64,000 nucleotides of DNA from Anaerotignum sp. (GCF_030625865.1 NZ_DAOUQB010000004.1:23017-87016); one strand, 5' to 3'; shown: positions 1 to 8,566, counted from the first letter of the stretch. Notes: a model not told the origin generated them from the sequence alone. A program made the numbers and translations.

Positions 1-626
1 TCAACTTTTTGTGATAATGCAACGGCTTCTGTCTGCCGTTTCTCCGTTGCGGAACAAATGGTATTGAATACTTCCAATTGAATATTTTTCTTGTTTAATT
101 CTTTTACAATTTCCTCAAATCGACTTTGGCGAAAAGTTGTCTGCACCACGAGGATATACTTCTGCCCGTCTTTCAATTCCAATGCAGATGCTTCCTGGGG
201 TGTCTCAATTATTTCCGCCTCATTTTCGCACCATCCATTGATTCCAATCACCTCAGGATGTTGGCTGTTGCCGGCGATAATCACGCCCTCATTTAAATCG
301 TGATGCTCCTTCACCAGGTTATGGATTTTTTTCACAAAAGGACAGGTACCGTCAATCATACCCAGACCCTTTTCTTCCAGCGCATCATAAAGAGCCTTCC
401 CCACGCCATGAGAACGTATCAAAACTGCGCCTTCTTCAATATTGTCAAGGCTTTCTATAATGGCAAGCCCCTTTTTTTCCAAATCCCCTGTAACCTCTTT
501 ATTATGAATCAACGGACCGTAGGAATAGGTTTTTTCCTTTTTTTCAATCTGTTTGTATGCCATTTCAATGGCTCTTTTCACCCCAAAGCAAAACCCTGCC
601 GATTGGGCTAATATAATCTCACTCAT
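1..626 (-). CDS. ispH: 4-hydroxy-3-methylbut-2-enyl diphosphate reductase (IspH), 3' part outside window
   Basis: The gene is missing from the ORF track because it runs off the left edge. Reading the minus strand from the ATG at 626 gives about 208 codons beginning MSEIILAQSAGFCFGVKRA. The three cysteines that bind the 4Fe-4S cluster are visible at about residues 13 (GFCFGV), 95 (DGTCPF) and 191 (NTICSAT), with the IspH motifs RSHGVG and NSQHPEV between them. IspH makes IPP and DMAPP in the last step of the MEP isoprenoid pathway. The start overlaps the plsC stop by 4 bases (ATGA), so the two are translationally coupled. In many Clostridia IspH is fused to ribosomal S1 domains; whether that is so here lies outside the window. 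Confidence 0.95.
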   Translation of the reverse strand, partial: MSEIILAQSAGFCFGVKRAIEMAYKQIEKKEKTYSYGPLIHNKEVTGDLEKKGLAIIESLDNIEEGAVLIRSHGVGKALYDALEEKGLGMIDGTCPFVKKIHNLVKEHHDLNEGVIIAGNSQHPEVIGINGWCENEAEIIETPQEASALELKDGQKYILVVQTTFRQSRFEEIVKELNKKNIQLEVFNTICSATEKRQTEAVALSQKV

Positions 627-1213
627 AGTTTAACCTTCATCTCCTGGACCTTACCCATTATTTTTTCTGTAATTTCTTCCATCAGTTCCGTGTTAATTTT
701 TATACCACGGTATTCCTCTAACATCATCGGTTCACCAAATTCAATTCTAATTTCCGAGCGAAACTTGTAACTACCTGAAATTGTAACAGGAATCACCGGT
801 GCATCACCCTTCAAAGCAAACATGGCAACGCCGGCTTTTGCCGCTTTTGCCTCACCCTCTTTTACCCGTGTTCCTTCTGCAAATATTCCCAGCAATTCTC
901 CACTTTTCAGTACGTTGATCGCTGTTTTAAAAGCTTTCATATCCATTACAGACTGGCGATCCACAGGAAATGCCTTCAAATTACGTAACAAAGCCCCCAA
1001 AACCTTATTATGAAACAGTTCTTTTTTTGCAATGTAACGAGGGAGCCGATCCAAATAAACAGCCATGGTGAGAGGATCAAAATTGCTGATATGATTGCAA
1101 CAAAGCACACCATTGCCTTCTTGGGGAACATTCTCCTTCCCTACTATTTTTACTTTAAACATAATTGTATAAAAAATCTTAACAAGCACCTTTACCACAG
1201 GATATAGCGACAT
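623..1213 (-). CDS. plsC: 1-acyl-sn-glycerol-3-phosphate acyltransferase (PlsC family)
   Basis: At 196 residues this is a normal small PlsC. It adds the second acyl chain to lysophosphatidic acid to form phosphatidic acid at the membrane. The acyltransferase HX4D motif is seen as NHISNFDP (His41, Asp46) and the substrate-binding EGTR motif at about 113-116. A hydrophobic amphipathic N-terminus (LYPVVKVLVKIFYTIMF) probably contacts the membrane. It sits 2 bases after cmk and overlaps ispH by 4 bases. The cmk-plsC-ispH order is common in Clostridia, which supports both the call and operon membership. Confidence 0.93.
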   Translation of the reverse strand: MSLYPVVKVLVKIFYTIMFKVKIVGKENVPQEGNGVLCCNHISNFDPLTMAVYLDRLPRYIAKKELFHNKVLGALLRNLKAFPVDRQSVMDMKAFKTAINVLKSGELLGIFAEGTRVKEGEAKAAKAGVAMFALKGDAPVIPVTISGSYKFRSEIRIEFGEPMMLEEYRGIKINTELMEEITEKIMGKVQEMKVKL

Positions 1214-1215
1214 TA

Positions 1216-1893
1216 TTACACCTCACTTATTTTTCCTTCTGCAATCTTTACGATTGTTTCCGCAACTTCATCAATGGTCATATTCGTTGTATCCAAATAG
1301 ACCGCATCCTTCGCCTTACATAAAGGACTGTATTTACGGTTCATATCATTTTCATCTCGACGAAGGATCTCCTGCCGTATTGCATCAAATGCAGGCTTTT
1401 CTCCTTTTGCCTCCAACTCACCCATACGACGCTTTGCTCTTTCATCAACACCGGCATCCATATAAATTTTCACTTCTGCCTGAGGAAGTACAAAGGTACC
1501 AATATCTCTGCCATCCATAATCACAGCATACTTTTTGGCCATTTCTTTTTGCATATGGCTTAATTTTTGCCGCACAGATTGAATGGTAGCAACCTGAGAA
1601 GCCCCCTGTCCAATTTCTTGGGTTCTGATTTTTTGGGTAATCTCTTCGCCGTCCAAAAAAATCAGCTGTCCATCCCTTGTAGGCTGTATTTCCAGCTTTA
1701 TTTCATCTAATAATGATAAAACACTCATTTCATCCAAAGGAGAAATTCCCTTTTGGATACAAAAATATGCTACTGCACGATACATGGCACCTGTATCCAC
1801 ATAAATAATACCCAACCTCTTTGCAACAGCCTTTGCAACTGTACTCTTTCCGGATCCCGCCGGACCGTCCACCGCAATGGCAAACTTCCTCAT
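1216..1893 (-). CDS. cmk: cytidylate kinase (CMP/dCMP kinase)
   Basis: The protein phosphorylates CMP and dCMP with ATP for nucleotide recycling. The P-loop GPAGSGKST lies at residues 10-18, followed by YVDTGAMYRA, IMDGRDIGTFVLPQA and the arginine-rich lid segment RRDENDMNRKYSPL, all typical of Cmk. The ORF track begins six codons earlier at 1911. I choose the ATG at 1893 because AGGAGG (complement of 1901-1906) lies 7 bases before it and the earlier start has no such site. The resulting 225 residues match the usual length. Confidence 0.95.
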   Translation of the reverse strand: MRKFAIAVDGPAGSGKSTVAKAVAKRLGIIYVDTGAMYRAVAYFCIQKGISPLDEMSVLSLLDEIKLEIQPTRDGQLIFLDGEEITQKIRTQEIGQGASQVATIQSVRQKLSHMQKEMAKKYAVIMDGRDIGTFVLPQAEVKIYMDAGVDERAKRRMGELEAKGEKPAFDAIRQEILRRDENDMNRKYSPLCKAKDAVYLDTTNMTIDEVAETIVKIAEGKISEV

Positions 1894-1907
1894 TCCAATT
1901 CCTCCTA

Positions 1908-3143
1908 TCATTGGGCCAATACGCCTTCTCCCGCCGTATAACCGCTTGAAAAGGCAATTTGCAAATTATAGCCTCCCGTATAAGCATCCACATCCAACAC
2001 TTCTCCTGCAAAATGAAGATTTTTTACAAACTTGCTTTCCATAGTAGAAGGATCCATTTCATCCACACAAATTCCGCCGCAAGTTATTACGGCCTCATTA
2101 AATCCTGCTGTTCCGGTGATAGTTAAAGGCAGTCCTTTCAATAAGGAAAGAAGGTTCTTTCTTTCTTCTTTCGTAATATTGTTCACCTTTTTATCCGCCG
2201 CAATCCCGGAGAGGGCAATGATAACAGGGATTAGTTTTTTCGGCAACAGGTCATCCAATGCATTGCCAAAATCTCGGTTGGCATACTTCTCAAAATCACG
2301 AAGCAAACGCATATCCAGCTTTTTTTCATCCATAGCCGGCTTTAAATCAATATACAGGCGATAACCCTCTTCCATCGAAAAGAGCAGATGCCTGCTGGCA
2401 CTTAAAATTACAGGGCCCGATACACCATAATGGGTGAAAAGCATTTCCCCGAATTCTTCAAAAACAGTTTTTCCCTTTTTATTTTTCACCTGAATGGAGA
2501 TGTTGCGCAGGCTTAAGCCCATCAAGCTTTTGCACCATGCCTCTTCCGCTTTCAAAGGAACCAAGGATGGGTATAGCTTCGTCACCTGATGCCCAGCCTT
2601 TTTTGCAAAACGGTACCCATCTCCCGTAGAACCTGTTGCGGGATAGGATAAACCACCTGTGGCAACAATCACTGCATCCGCCTCAACAACCGTTCCTTTT
2701 TTCAATCGCACGCCAACCGCTCTGCCTTGGGAAATCAAAACTTCCTCCACAGGGCTGTCCAAATGCAGCTTCACCTTACTTTCTCGCAAATATTGTTCCA
2801 ACGCAAACACAACATCCAAGGATTTATCGGAAACAGGGAAAACACGTCTTCCTCTTTCCACCTTGGTCTCCAAGCCTAAGCGATGAAATAATTCTTGGGT
2901 TTGGGGGCTATCTAAATGATAAAATGCGCTGTACATAAAATAAGGGTTTCCCGGAATATTTTCCAAAAGTGTTTCCACATCACAATCATTGGTAAGGTTA
3001 CAGCGACCTTTTCCCGTAATTAAAATCTTTTTTCCCAAGCGATTATTTTTTTCATATAAATGTACTTCATATCCACGGCTTCCCGCTCTTGCTGCCGCCA
3101 TCATTCCCGCAGCGCCACCGCCCACCACAATAATTTTTTCCAT
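1908..3143 (-). CDS. BaiN/HI0933-family NAD(P)/FAD-dependent oxidoreductase
   Basis: This is a 411-residue flavoprotein of the HI0933/YhiN family. The FAD-binding Rossmann motif is at the N-terminus (VVGGGAAGMMAAARA, residues 5-19) followed by LYEKNNRLGKKILITGKGRCNLTN, which is characteristic of this family. ATGGLSYPATGSTGDGY is in the middle and the second FAD motif DVDAYTGGYNLQIAFSSGYTAGE is at the end. Some members (BaiN) reduce bile-acid intermediates in gut Clostridia, but most have no known substrate, so I do not assign one. The stop lies next to the cmk Shine-Dalgarno, consistent with one operon. Confidence 0.85.
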   Translation of the reverse strand: MEKIIVVGGGAAGMMAAARAGSRGYEVHLYEKNNRLGKKILITGKGRCNLTNDCDVETLLENIPGNPYFMYSAFYHLDSPQTQELFHRLGLETKVERGRRVFPVSDKSLDVVFALEQYLRESKVKLHLDSPVEEVLISQGRAVGVRLKKGTVVEADAVIVATGGLSYPATGSTGDGYRFAKKAGHQVTKLYPSLVPLKAEEAWCKSLMGLSLRNISIQVKNKKGKTVFEEFGEMLFTHYGVSGPVILSASRHLLFSMEEGYRLYIDLKPAMDEKKLDMRLLRDFEKYANRDFGNALDDLLPKKLIPVIIALSGIAADKKVNNITKEERKNLLSLLKGLPLTITGTAGFNEAVITCGGICVDEMDPSTMESKFVKNLHFAGEVLDVDAYTGGYNLQIAFSSGYTAGEGVLAQ

Positions 3144-3147
3144 ATTG

Positions 3148-3792
3148 TCACCTATTTTTCAATAATTCGGCCATTTCCAAATGTGCCTTGTCATTTAGCG
3201 TCATTAAAAACTTTTTATCATCAAAAGTAATATCAATCATAGAAATTGATGTATTCGTCAGCCACATTCTACGGTACATGGTTAAATCCAAACCCAATAG
3301 CTTAATCATAAAAACCCGTAGCAACCCGCCATGAGAAACAATGGCAATCCGCTGACCTCTATGTTTTTTTATAATTTCTTCAAAGCCTGCCATAGAACGC
3401 TCTGCCACCTTATGGAATGACCCTTCCCCAGGCATAGTATGGGCAAAAGGGTTATCAAAAAAATCCGTATATGGCTTTCCGTATTTTTCCGTGAGTTCCG
3501 CCACGGTATGCCCTTCCCATTCGCCAAAATTAATTTCTTTGAAATGCTCGTCCATAATAAGAGAGAGCCCTTTTTGTTGCGCAATGGGTGTAGCTGTAGC
3601 AATTGCCCGTTTCAAGGGAGATACATATATGGCATCCAAAGGCATATATGTAAATCGTTTGGCTAAAAGTTCCGCCTGCCATTTTCCTTCTTCGGATAGC
3701 TCAATGTCTGTCCAACCCTGATAACGTCCGCCTCTATTCCACTCCGTCTCGCCATGACGGATTAAGTATAATCTTGTTTTTTCCTGTTTCAT
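3148..3792 (-). CDS. histidine phosphatase family protein (phosphoglycerate-mutase-like)
   Basis: The 214-residue protein belongs to the histidine phosphatase superfamily. The catalytic motif LIRHGETEWN is at residues 10-19, with the second catalytic histidine in IVSHGGLLR near residue 155 and the YVSPLKRAIATA segment between. Lengths and motifs fit cofactor-dependent phosphoglycerate mutase-like or alpha-ribazole phosphatase (CobC-like) enzymes; no cobalamin genes are nearby, so the substrate is unknown. It is the first gene of the operon ending in ispH and follows a strong promoter. Confidence 0.85.
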   Translation of the reverse strand: MKQEKTRLYLIRHGETEWNRGGRYQGWTDIELSEEGKWQAELLAKRFTYMPLDAIYVSPLKRAIATATPIAQQKGLSLIMDEHFKEINFGEWEGHTVAELTEKYGKPYTDFFDNPFAHTMPGEGSFHKVAERSMAGFEEIIKKHRGQRIAIVSHGGLLRVFMIKLLGLDLTMYRRMWLTNTSISMIDITFDDKKFLMTLNDKAHLEMAELLKNR

Positions 3793-4137
3793 ATGAAATC
3801 ATTCCTTTTTATGAAATTTCTTAACTATATATTATACGTGACACACCCTTTTCTTTCAAGAAAAAAAGCCCCAAAAGGCATATCCTCATGTAATTTAAAC
3901 TCAAAAACAATGTTGACCATTCTCCGGAGTTCAAAAATTACCACAATATGCATTGGAGCTTTCTGCGTATGAAAACCACTTTTACCCACCAACTACCCTG
4001 TGGCTTAAAAAGTTTCATAAAACATTCCTTTTCCAATTCATGAATAAATTAAAATTTCCCAACAAGAATTTATACCGTTTGGTGAATTACATATATTTTT
4101 GTTTTCAATTTTTTCCTATTATAAATAAAAAGAGCTT
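3793..4137. other. intergenic region, 345 bases
   Basis: Apart from the promoter at 3831-3859 I find no gene or strong hairpin here. The small plus-strand ORF in the track (3953-4180) has no Shine-Dalgarno, reads as low-complexity sequence and runs into the end of rluB, so it is not called. The AT-rich TTATAAA repeat pair next to 4130 could be a weak terminator for rluB. Confidence 0.5.
3831..3859 (-). promoter_or_regulatory. sigma-A promoter of the histidine phosphatase-cmk-plsC-ispH operon
   Basis: On the minus strand TTGAAA (3859-3854), a 17-base spacer and TATAAT (3836-3831) lie about 40 bases upstream of the first gene. Both hexamers and the spacing are near consensus. Confidence 0.75.
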
Positions 4138-4854
4138 TTATAACCCTTTCAAATATTTTACTTCTTTGGGCGTAAGATGACGATACTTTCCCCTGGGCAA
4201 ATCTCCAAGTTTCAATTCCCCCGTAGCAACCCTTTTCAATTGCGCAACAGGGTGCTTAATCGCCTCACACATCTTACGAACCTGTCTGTTTCTCCCCTCA
4301 TGAATCACAATTTCCACAACGGATTGACGATCACCTTTTTCTAAAATCTGAATTTTAGCAGGCTTGGTTTTTCTGCCGTCAATAAAAACTCCTCGGCGAA
4401 ATTTTTGTAAATCCATATCATCAGGAGTGCCATAAAGCTTTGCGGTATATGTTTTCTCCACATCATGCTTGGGATGGGTTAGTTTATATGTTAAATCCCC
4501 ATCATTCGTCAACAAAAGCAATCCAGAAGTATCATAATCCAATCTGCCCACAGGAAAAATTCTTTCTTTTACGTCCCTTATCAAATCCATAACCCCGGGG
4601 CGTCCGAACTGCTCCTTTGCCGTTGTCACATAGCCTTCCGGCTTGTGGAGCATAATATAAACCATTTCCACTTCTTTTTTGCTGACTTTTTTATCTTGAT
4701 ACAAAACCTCATCTTTTTGAGGGTCAACTTTCGTGCCTAATTCCGTTATTACCTTTCCGTTTACTTTTATCTTCCCCGCTGCAATCAGTTCCTCTGCCTT
4801 TCGGCGGGATGCAACGCCTGCTTCCGCAAGAAATTTTTGAAGTCTTTCTTCCAT
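4138..4854 (-). CDS. rluB: rRNA pseudouridine synthase, RluB/RsuA family
   Basis: The protein converts a uridine in ribosomal RNA to pseudouridine. It has an S4 RNA-binding domain over residues 1-60 (ERLQKFLAEAGVASRRKAEELI) and the RsuA-family catalytic motif GRLDYDTSGLLLLTNDGD at about 103-120, whose Asp106 is the expected nucleophile. The C-terminal HEGRNRQVRKMCEAI segment is also family-typical. At 238 residues it matches Firmicutes RluB. In many Firmicutes rluB lies near scpA/scpB and a D-Ala-D-Ala carboxypeptidase, exactly as here. Confidence 0.92.
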   Translation of the reverse strand: MEERLQKFLAEAGVASRRKAEELIAAGKIKVNGKVITELGTKVDPQKDEVLYQDKKVSKKEVEMVYIMLHKPEGYVTTAKEQFGRPGVMDLIRDVKERIFPVGRLDYDTSGLLLLTNDGDLTYKLTHPKHDVEKTYTAKLYGTPDDMDLQKFRRGVFIDGRKTKPAKIQILEKGDRQSVVEIVIHEGRNRQVRKMCEAIKHPVAQLKRVATGELKLGDLPRGKYRHLTPKEVKYLKGL

Positions 4855-4921
4855 ACTGTTCCTCCATCTCTATCACATTGGAATCAGTATACCCCACAGG
4901 AAAAAGAAAGTCAAAGAAACT

Positions 4922-6076
4922 CTAAAACCAAGTAATCCAATTTTTATATAAATAGGAATACCAATCCGCTAAGGTATATGCCGATGCAGAGTCATTTGCT
5001 ACAATGGGTATTTCCGTCAGCACCTCATCTTTCAGCTTAAGTTGGGCGTTTCCAAGCTTTTGCCCTGCTTGAACAGGAGCCTCTATGCTTTTGGGTAAAG
5101 ATATGCTTATCTGCAAAGTTGCCTCCTCCTCTTTAGAAAACAAAGCTTGGTATCCTTCCTGCAAAACAGCGTCCACGGAGGACACCTTGGAATGCAAAAC
5201 AGAAACGTTTCCGCAAACCTCCCCCTTTTTCACCGCTTCATAAGGAAAAAAGGTAGCAAAACCATAGTTCATAATTTCCTTTGTATCCGTCCATTTTTTC
5301 TCTTTACCCGTTGTTCCCCAACCACTGCCCAAAACAGCACTTACCAGTCGTACACTGTTTTGCTCTGCCGCCCCTACAAAGCAATGCCCTGCTTTATTGG
5401 TAAAACCTGTTTTTACACCCATTGCCCCTTTGTACTCTTTTAAAAAACGGTCGGCATTGGTAACTTGGCACTGTCTTTTTCCTGTGACCTCAGAAACTGT
5501 CACCTCTGGCAAAGCAATAATCCGACAAAACTCCTCATTTTTCAACGCATATGTAGCGATCAACGCCATGTCTTTCGCCGTGGAGTGATGTTTTGCAAAA
5601 GGAATCTGGCTGTCTAAACCATTGGGAGAACCGAAAACCGTATCTTCCGCCCCAATTTCAGCCGCTTTTTCTGTCATAAGTGCACAAAAAGCCTCCACAC
5701 TCCCGGAAACATGCTCTGCCAACGCCACCGCAGTGTCATTGTAAGAACGCAACATCATAGCTGAAAGTAACTCTCCAACTTTCCATTGCTCTCCCGTCTT
5801 TAAATCCATATTTACCTCCGGCTGAGCAGCAGCGTTTTTGCTAACGGTAACCACATCGTCAAGCTTTGCATTTTCCAAAACCAAAATTGCTGTCATAATT
5901 TTTGTTGTACTCGCCATGGCCAGCGGTTCTTCTTCATTTTTCCCCCATAGCAAACGTCCGGTGTTTCCATCTACCAAAGCTGCTCCCTGCGCGCCTACGG
6001 AAGGCTCCCCTCCATAAGCAATGGAACAGCATAAAAAAAGCAGGAGAATAAAGATCCCTGCACGCCTCATGTGCAT
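4922..6076 (-). CDS. serine-type D-alanyl-D-alanine carboxypeptidase (DacF-like, peptidase S11)
   Basis: This exported enzyme trims the terminal D-Ala from peptidoglycan stem peptides. An N-terminal signal sequence (RRAGIFILLLFLCCSIAYGG) is followed by the three penicillin-binding motifs: STTK at residues 56-59, SYN at 111-113 and KTG at 222-224. A C-terminal beta domain and a terminal hydrophobic stretch (WYSYLYKNWITWF) fit low-molecular-weight PBPs. The track starts at a GTG (6079); the ATG at 6076 has AGGAG 7 bases upstream and is preferred. It is close to the scp genes, as is dacF in Bacillus. Confidence 0.92.
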   Translation of the reverse strand: MHMRRAGIFILLLFLCCSIAYGGEPSVGAQGAALVDGNTGRLLWGKNEEEPLAMASTTKIMTAILVLENAKLDDVVTVSKNAAAQPEVNMDLKTGEQWKVGELLSAMMLRSYNDTAVALAEHVSGSVEAFCALMTEKAAEIGAEDTVFGSPNGLDSQIPFAKHHSTAKDMALIATYALKNEEFCRIIALPEVTVSEVTGKRQCQVTNADRFLKEYKGAMGVKTGFTNKAGHCFVGAAEQNSVRLVSAVLGSGWGTTGKEKKWTDTKEIMNYGFATFFPYEAVKKGEVCGNVSVLHSKVSSVDAVLQEGYQALFSKEEEATLQISISLPKSIEAPVQAGQKLGNAQLKLKDEVLTEIPIVANDSASAYTLADWYSYLYKNWITWF

Positions 6077-6169
6077 CACCCCTCTCCTGCTATGTTTATT
6101 CAGCTTTTCTATAATTCATACAAAAAAACAATCTGTTTTGGACATTCGCAAAAAATCTCGTATTGCAAA

Positions 6170-6538
6170 TCAATCTCTGAATATATTTACCTCAGTAACC
6201 TGATTTTCCGCAATCTCCAACACTAACCATTCGCTGTCAATGGAAATGAGCCCTCTTTCCGGCCCTAAGTAATAAACCAAATTCCCATCTGTCTTAAAAT
6301 ACTCTGTTTCTGTATCTTTCCCCAGCAACAAAATAACTTCTTCCTTAGTCATCCCCAATAAATCGTGATTTTCCAATAAGTTATCCACCATGTCTACCCT
6401 TTTTTGTGGATCATTAACCCATCGTTCTGTTGAAAATGTGTGTATCATTTTACTGCGGACAACTACAAACACAATAAAAATAATGATGAGAAAACCAATT
6501 GTAAATTTTTTCTTATTCTTTGATAGAATTGCTTTCAT
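6170..6538 (-). CDS. small membrane-anchored protein with BamE/SmpA-like domain
   Basis: The protein has 122 residues. One N-terminal transmembrane segment (FTIGFLIIIFIVFVVV, about 13-28) is followed by an extracellular or cytoplasmic domain containing LLGMTKEEVILLLGKDTETEYF, a pattern I know from BamE/SmpA-like folds. Such domains occur in Gram-positive proteins that have no outer membrane to assemble, so the function is unknown. The start lies inside the end of scpB (26-base overlap), which suggests coupling to the scpA-scpB operon. Confidence 0.6.
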   Translation of the reverse strand: MKAILSKNKKKFTIGFLIIIFIVFVVVRSKMIHTFSTERWVNDPQKRVDMVDNLLENHDLLGMTKEEVILLLGKDTETEYFKTDGNLVYYLGPERGLISIDSEWLVLEIAENQVTEVNIFRD

Positions 6539-7064
6539 CCTCCTCCATCTTTGAAGCTTCCTCCAATTCAGGCAATTCAGCTATGTTTTTGAATCCGAAA
6601 TAGCGCAAAAATTCGTTGGTTGTCCCAAACATAATGGGCTTTCCGGGGCTTTCCATTCGCCCCACCTCGCAAACCAATTTTTTCTCAACCAGTTTGCTTA
6701 CGGCATGTTCTGCACTGACACCACGAATTTCTTCAATCTGTGCACGGGTAATGGGCTGTTTATAAGCAACAATCGCCAATGTTTCCAGTAATGCCTGGGT
6801 TAAGCCCTGTCGGTTGGGGCTTTTATACATATTTCTTATGTATTCAAAACACTCCGCGGCAGTACACATCTGGTAAGCGCCATTGATTTCAACAATGCGA
6901 ATTCCACGGCTTTCATTCTCATATTTATCTGCCAAAGTATGAATAATTGCTTTAGCCGTAGCCTTGTCCATTTCAATCGTTTGGGCAATTGCCGTCAAAG
7001 ACACTGCCTCACCGGAAATAAACAGTAAGGACTCCACCACTGCTTCCAACTCAGATAATCTCAT
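6513..7064 (-). CDS. scpB: SMC-ScpAB complex subunit ScpB
   Basis: ScpB forms a dimer that, with ScpA, binds the SMC ATPase and helps condense and segregate chromosomes. The winged-helix architecture and the family motif LTQALLETLAIVAYKQPITRAQIEEIRGV are clear. The ORF track begins 14 codons earlier; I choose the ATG at 7064 (MRLSELEAVVESLLF) because GGAAGGG lies just upstream and the sequence then matches the usual ScpB N-terminus. This start lies 14 bases inside scpA, so the two are coupled. Length is 183 residues. Confidence 0.93.
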   Translation of the reverse strand: MRLSELEAVVESLLFISGEAVSLTAIAQTIEMDKATAKAIIHTLADKYENESRGIRIVEINGAYQMCTAAECFEYIRNMYKSPNRQGLTQALLETLAIVAYKQPITRAQIEEIRGVSAEHAVSKLVEKKLVCEVGRMESPGKPIMFGTTNEFLRYFGFKNIAELPELEEASKMEEDESNSIKE

Positions 7065-7821
7065 GCAAATCCCTTCCATCATATCTCGATATGGTAATTT
7101 CCCCAAAAGTCATTTTTTGAACAATTTGTACTTCTTTTCGTTTAATCAACTCTAATAATGCTAAAAAAGTTACGACTTTTTCCATCTTACCGGAATTTTT
7201 CCGAAAAATCGAAAGAAAGGTAGTCTTAGGTTGCAAAATCAGCATATCTCGGATATACTCCATCTTTTCCTGTACCGTAAATAAATCCCTGGGAACCGTT
7301 TTGAAGGAGCTTCGCACATGATCTACCTTGGTTTCCTTCCTGTGCATTACTTGGCGGAATGCCAAATATAAATCCTCCATACTTAAACCTTGAAGGAAAT
7401 CCTCCAAAGTCTGGGATTCCTTTCCTTTCAACTGTTTCACCGCTTGATCAGCTTCTTTGTAAAGCACCAGAGCTGCATCTTCTTCCCGTTGGCGCCATTC
7501 TTCCGTAACTTCTTTTATTTTTTTATATTCCAAAAGCTTTAATACTAATTCTTCTCTGGGATCAGGGCCTTCTTCTTCCTCATTCTTGGGCTTGGGTAAA
7601 AGCAGCTTGCTCTTGATTTCCAAAAGAGTTGCCGCCATAACCAAAAATTCACTCATATCGTCCATATCTCTATCTTCTGCAGCATCTAGATATTCTAAAT
7701 ATTGGTCTGTCAAACGTGCCATGGGGATATCATAAATATCAATTTCATTTTTTTCTATGAGGTGATACAAAAGATCCAACGGCCCCTCAAAAGCATCTAA
7801 TCGAATCGTAATTTTTTCCAA
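7051..7821 (-). CDS. scpA: SMC-ScpAB complex subunit ScpA (kleisin)
   Basis: ScpA is the kleisin that bridges the SMC head domains. The diagnostic N-terminus (ITIRLDAFEGPLDLLYHLIEKNEIDIYDIPMARLTDQYL) and the C-terminal winged helix (FLALLELIKRKEVQIVQ) are present. The track uses a GTG at 7830, but AGAGG lies directly against that codon. The TTG at 7821 (MEKITIRLDAFEG) has it 8 bases upstream and is the more likely start, giving 256 residues. The gene follows the site-2 protease homologue by about 25 bases. Confidence 0.93.
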   Translation of the reverse strand: MEKITIRLDAFEGPLDLLYHLIEKNEIDIYDIPMARLTDQYLEYLDAAEDRDMDDMSEFLVMAATLLEIKSKLLLPKPKNEEEEGPDPREELVLKLLEYKKIKEVTEEWRQREEDAALVLYKEADQAVKQLKGKESQTLEDFLQGLSMEDLYLAFRQVMHRKETKVDHVRSSFKTVPRDLFTVQEKMEYIRDMLILQPKTTFLSIFRKNSGKMEKVVTFLALLELIKRKEVQIVQKMTFGEITISRYDGRDLHEII

Positions 7822-7845
7822 TGAAATCACCTCTGCCCAATCCGC

Positions 7846-8454
7846 TTATAAAATAAAGAAAATCCGCCCTAAGATATTGATCACAAAATTGATAATTCCA
7901 CCAAATAAACCTTGAAAAGCCCCAAAAAATAACAGGAACAGAAAAATCATCTGCACCATCTTTTCGTATTGCAGATACTGAAAATATTTATTTGCAGGCA
8001 AAGACACAGAAAGCACTTTTATACAATCCATAGGGGAGACAGGCAAAATATTATATACTGCCAATCCTACGTTATAGTAACATAAATAATTGAAGACCAT
8101 CGCTAAATAAACATTCCCAACAGATGCCTTCGTATACAGCGCCAAAAAGATGATCCCCAAAACCAAATTTGCAACTGAGGGTAAAACTGCAACCAAAAGG
8201 GTATCTCTTTTTCTGTTTTTGTAATATAAAGCACTGGTTTCTACCGGCTTTCCCCAACCAAAGCCACCGCTGTAAAACAACAACAAAAAGCCAATGGGTT
8301 CAAAGTGGTTCACGGGGTTCAATGTCAAACGGCCCTTGCTTTTTGGCAAAGTATCTCCCAATGCTGTGGAAACCGCAGCTCTTGTAAACTCATGTATGGT
8401 TGTAGCAACAATAATACCGGGTATGCTCACCAAAAAAATCCAAAAGTAATTCAT
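7846..8454 (-). CDS. site-2 protease (M50)-like membrane protein with degenerate HExxH
   Basis: The 202-residue protein has about five membrane segments and aligns by eye with M50 site-2 proteases. It has TTIHEFTRAAVSTALGD at the first active-site helix, GRLTLNPVNHFEPIGFLLL, GFGWGKPVETSALYYKNRKRD and NILPVSPMDCIKVL. The zinc motif should be HExxH, but here it is HEFTR (His21, Glu22, Arg25), so one zinc-binding histidine is replaced. The distal Asp (PMDC, residue 143) is kept. It may be inactive as a protease or bind metal differently. It leads the scpA-scpB operon and has its own promoter. Confidence 0.8.
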   Translation of the reverse strand: MNYFWIFLVSIPGIIVATTIHEFTRAAVSTALGDTLPKSKGRLTLNPVNHFEPIGFLLLFYSGGFGWGKPVETSALYYKNRKRDTLLVAVLPSVANLVLGIIFLALYTKASVGNVYLAMVFNYLCYYNVGLAVYNILPVSPMDCIKVLSVSLPANKYFQYLQYEKMVQMIFLFLLFFGAFQGLFGGIINFVINILGRIFFIL

Positions 8455-8497
8455 TCTATCCTATTCCTTTCCAAAGAAAATTGTTTTCCAATTTATA

Positions 8498-8526
8498 ATG
8501 ATACCAGAAATTCAAACCACAGTCAA
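8498..8526 (-). promoter_or_regulatory. sigma-A promoter of the site-2 protease/scpAB operon
   Basis: The minus strand shows TTGACT (8526-8521), 17 bases, then TATCAT (8503-8498), about 40 bases before the first gene. It lies back to back with the xre promoter on the other strand. Confidence 0.7.
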
Positions 8527-8566
8527 TTTAACCCTTTTTTAAAAATCAAATTTCCCTTCTTTTTTT

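Noticed and set aside
3953-4180. 75-residue plus-strand ORF
   Set aside because: Low-complexity AT-rich reading in an intergenic gap that runs into the rluB end; no ribosome binding site.
4922-6079. Lipobox reading (LLFLC) in the DacF-type signal peptide
   Set aside because: LLFLC is not a proper L-[AS]-[GA]-C lipobox, and S11 carboxypeptidases are usually cleaved by signal peptidase I and held by the C-terminal helix.
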